Assembly (NCBI GenBank): GCA_947497985.1
Contig: CANMIX010000011.1
Span: forward strand, 1 to 64,000
Direction of reading: 5' to 3'
DNA: 64,000 nucleotides
Source of the DNA: an uncultured Paracoccaceae bacterium
GTDB taxonomy: Bacteria > Pseudomonadota > Alphaproteobacteria > Rhodobacterales > Rhodobacteraceae
In this document: positions 62,337 to 64,000 of the stretch, one piece after another
Layout of the letters: every line of letters begins with the position of its first letter
Numbering within the stretch: the first letter of the stretch is position 1
Translations under genes and position numbers: made by a program
The notes under the pieces: model-generated
What the model saw: only the letters and a program-made list of their open reading frames with translations
Database searches by the model: none
Told to the model about the DNA's origin: nothing

Positions 62337-62708
62337 ATGGCCAGTGACGAATTGTCATTCAAGGAGATGTGCGCAGCCTATGATGTGACGCCGCGCACAT
62401 TGCGATACTATGAATACATCGAGCTTTTACAGCCGCGTCGGGAGGGACGCAGCCGGTTTTACGGTGCTAAAGAGCGCGCGCGGATGACGTTGATCTTGCG
62501 GGGGCGCAAATTCGGATTTCAGTTGGAAGAGATACGCCAATGGCTGATGATCTATGAAGACCAAGGCACCCAGGCACAGCTAAAAGCCTTTCTGGAGATG
62601 GCAGACCGCCAGCTTGCGGAATTGGCAAAACAACGCGAACAGATAGACATCGCGTTGGCAGAGCTAACAGAGCTGCGCCGCACAACCGTCGACCTTATCG
62701 ACAAGTGA
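62337..62708 (+). CDS. MerR family transcriptional regulator (first of tandem pair)
   Basis: Protein of 123 residues with the MerR winged helix (FKEMCAAYDVTPRTLRYYEY), RFYGAKERARMTLILRGRKF and a C-terminal coiled coil (LAELAKQREQIDIALAELTE). No metal-binding cysteines are present, so it is not a CueR/ZntR type. Similar genes precede acyl-CoA dehydrogenase operons in Rhodobacterales and resemble LiuR-type regulators. The start follows AGGGAGAG. It ends with a terminator before the second MerR gene. Confidence 0.88.
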   Translation: MASDELSFKEMCAAYDVTPRTLRYYEYIELLQPRREGRSRFYGAKERARMTLILRGRKFGFQLEEIRQWLMIYEDQGTQAQLKAFLEMADRQLAELAKQREQIDIALAELTELRRTTVDLIDK

Positions 62709-62734
62709 CACCTTAATTTACAGGCGTCCATCTG

Positions 62735-62760
62735 GGCATCGGATCTTCCGGTGCCTTTTT
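62735..62760 (+). terminator. Rho-independent terminator after the first MerR gene
   Basis: GGCATCGGA / TCCGGTGCC (one wobble pair) around TCT, followed by TTTTT, 27 bases after the stop. Confidence 0.85.
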
Positions 62761-62791
62761 GCGTGGTTTTCCCCTTAAAAACTTGAACCCA

Positions 62792-62838
62792 ACGTCACAA
62801 TTGAACGTGACGTGACGTATAAGTTACGTAAACGTCAA
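62792..62838. promoter_or_regulatory. Overlapping palindromes upstream of the second MerR gene
   Basis: ACGTCAC and GTGACGT flank an eight-base spacer (62792-62798, 62807-62813). Twelve bases further is TTACGTAAACGTCAA (62824-62838), which contains the perfect palindrome TTACGTAA. ACGT-centred repeats of this type are reported for LiuR-like MerR regulators of acyl-CoA genes. The second MerR protein probably binds here (inference). Confidence 0.6.
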
Positions 62839-62921
62839 GAAATGCTTTTATCATAGTCAACATCTCCTTGGTGCCGGGTGCCTCCGGCTTACGAGGGCAA
62901 GAAAACAAGGACCGCTTTCGA

Positions 62922-63320
62922 ATGAGTGACGAAACTTCGACCATCCGCGAAATGTGCGACGCTTTCGACGTCACCCCGCGCACTTTACGCTTCTATGAAG
63001 CCAAAGAGCTCCTTTTCCCGATCCGCGATGGTCAACGACGTCGTTTTACCAAACGTGACCGTGCCCGGCTCAAACTTATTCTGCGCGGCAAGCGCTTTGG
63101 GTTTAGTCTGGAAGAGATACGCCAGCTCTTGGACCTTTATCACGCCGACGACCAACAATTGGTCCAGCTGACCCGTACCTATGAGGTCGCCTGTGAACGT
63201 CTGGCCGATATGGAGCGTCAACGCGACGAATTGAATACCGCCATCGACGAGCTAAAAGACCAATTGCGTTGGGGCGAAAAAATGATTGCTTCAATGAAGA
63301 CGCAAGCCACCGGTACTTGA
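62922..63320 (+). CDS. MerR family transcriptional regulator (second of tandem pair, LiuR-like)
   Basis: Protein of 132 residues, paralogous to the first (IREMCDAFDVTPRTLRFYEA, RARLKLILRGKRFGFSLEEI), with a long C-terminal coiled coil (CERLADMERQRDELNTAIDE). It lacks metal-binding cysteines. It precedes the acyl-CoA dehydrogenase gene by 33 bases on the same strand, so it probably regulates that beta-oxidation operon and itself. The start at 62922 follows AAGGACC with longer spacing; an upstream ATG at 62868 is rejected. Confidence 0.88.
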   Translation: MSDETSTIREMCDAFDVTPRTLRFYEAKELLFPIRDGQRRRFTKRDRARLKLILRGKRFGFSLEEIRQLLDLYHADDQQLVQLTRTYEVACERLADMERQRDELNTAIDELKDQLRWGEKMIASMKTQATGT

Positions 63321-63353
63321 AGTCACTATTCCCTGTATCAACGGAGATTCACT

Positions 63354-64000
63354 ATGCCCCGTTACTCTGCCCCGACCAAAGACGTGCAATTTCTGCTGCA
63401 TGAGGTGTTGAAAGTCTCAGACAGCGACATTCCCGGATATAGCGATCTGGAACCGGAATTTACAGGCGCAGTACTGGATGAGGCGGGTAAGATCGCGTCA
63501 CAGGTGCTACAGCCTTTGAACGCAATTGGTGATCAGGAAGGCTGCCGGTTTGAAAACGGTGTAGTGACAACCCCAACCGGGTTTAAACAGGCCTTTGACG
63601 AGATGAGACTGGGCGGCTGGCCCGGTCTGGACATGCCAGAAGAGTATGGTGGGCAGAACATGCCTTCTGTTCTGGGCACCGCAGTTGGTGAATTCTTCTC
63701 GGGCGCCAATCAGGCGTTCACCATGTACCAAGGTCTGACCCATGGCGCGGCGTCTGCAATTCTGGCGCATGGTACCGAGGCACAGAAGGCCACTTATCTG
63801 CCTAAGATGGTTACCTGCGACTGGACGGGCACCATGAACCTGACAGAGCCCCATTGTGGCACCGATTTGGGACTGATGCGCACAAAAGCAGAGCCCCAAG
63901 AAGACGGATCGTTCAAAATCACTGGGCAAAAGATCTTTATCTCTGCCGGAGATCATGACCTCGCAGAAAACGTTATCCATCTGGTTCTGGCAAAAATTCC
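63354..64000 (+). CDS. Acyl-CoA dehydrogenase, FadE/DmdC type (partial, runs off the window)
   Basis: The first 215 residues of a flavoprotein starting [20 protein letters not shown]. It has the AcdN-type segment, [40 protein letters not shown] and [16 protein letters not shown]. The long N-terminus and these motifs fit the ~590-residue group that includes 3-methylthiopropanoyl-CoA dehydrogenase DmdC and long-chain acyl-CoA dehydrogenases. Start ATG 63354 follows ACGGAG. The C-terminal half is outside the window, so substrate class cannot be refined. Confidence 0.88.
   Translation, partial: MPRYSAPTKDVQFLLHEVLKVSDSDIPGYSDLEPEFTGAVLDEAGKIASQVLQPLNAIGDQEGCRFENGVVTTPTGFKQAFDEMRLGGWPGLDMPEEYGGQNMPSVLGTAVGEFFSGANQAFTMYQGLTHGAASAILAHGTEAQKATYLPKMVTCDWTGTMNLTEPHCGTDLGLMRTKAEPQEDGSFKITGQKIFISAGDHDLAENVIHLVLAKI

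Overview
The window looks like chromosomal DNA of a marine alphaproteobacterium of the order Rhodobacterales (Roseobacter group). The evidence is moderate-to-high GC; a GapR/DUF2312 protein and an NDUFA12-type complex I accessory protein; an accBC, aat, DUF2155, MlaD, NDUFA12 neighbourhood; a LuxR-PAS regulator; a ScfR-type regulator; and tandem MerR genes in front of an acyl-CoA dehydrogenase. No rRNA, tRNA, CRISPR array, insertion sequence or prophage was seen. Genus and species cannot be set from the sequence alone.

Layout. 1-108 is the 3' end of an unidentified gene. 177-10455 is a complete reductive pyrimidine degradation locus. PreT and PreA (dihydropyrimidine dehydrogenase), a dihydropyrimidinase and an M20-family amidohydrolase (N-carbamoyl-beta-alanine step) sit with an NMT1-type ABC importer and a RutR-like TetR regulator. 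A perfect RutR-type operator lies between the regulator and the hydrolase/transporter operon, and a degenerate copy lies in front of preT. A third candidate copy lies far away (58026-58043), in front of a 5'-nucleotidase gene. 10715-11680 holds gapR and two small conserved-looking proteins. 11926-14111 is a sulfide/persulfide detoxification operon (MBL dioxygenase, two YeeE/YedE half-transporters, TIGR01244 sulfurtransferase/phosphatase-like protein). 14255-18971 is a minus-strand signalling operon of a receiver-only response regulator, a small membrane protein, a sodium:solute-symporter/histidine-kinase fusion and an orphan FliM-like C-ring protein with a Gly-Gly-Asp-Leu repeat tail. 19063-26506 has a ScfR-like regulator divergent from a five-gene branched-chain-amino-acid-type ABC importer, followed by a PAS-LuxR regulator. 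26653-34581 is housekeeping: accBC, aat, DUF2155, mlaD, an NDUFA12-type gene, a DUF4760 protein, RidA, a solitary barstar, clpX and clpP.

34850-39348 holds a GlxA-type AraC regulator, a DUF302 protein, and a translationally coupled pair of an unusual thiamine-diphosphate enzyme and a family III CoA transferase. 39589-45626 is a TPR protein followed by tightly coupled opgC-opgG-opgH (osmoregulated periplasmic glucans). 45666-46972 has a secreted depolymerase-like esterase and a Tat/anchored rhodanese. 47247-53118 is a complete Mrp/Mnh cation:proton antiporter with fused A/B subunits. 53147-63320 includes a stand-alone flavoprotein resembling the N-terminal half of SelD fusions, MarR, SRAP, DUF1992, a 5'-nucleotidase, DUF952, pyrD, arsC, a MATE exporter, two PaaI thioesterases and tandem MerR regulators. 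The window ends inside an FadE-type acyl-CoA dehydrogenase.

Most of this is recognisable core or niche metabolism. The least explained parts are the FliM-like/SSS-kinase operon, the ThDP-enzyme/CoA-transferase pair, the SelD-like half protein, and a nine-codon leader-like ORF before the DUF4760 gene.
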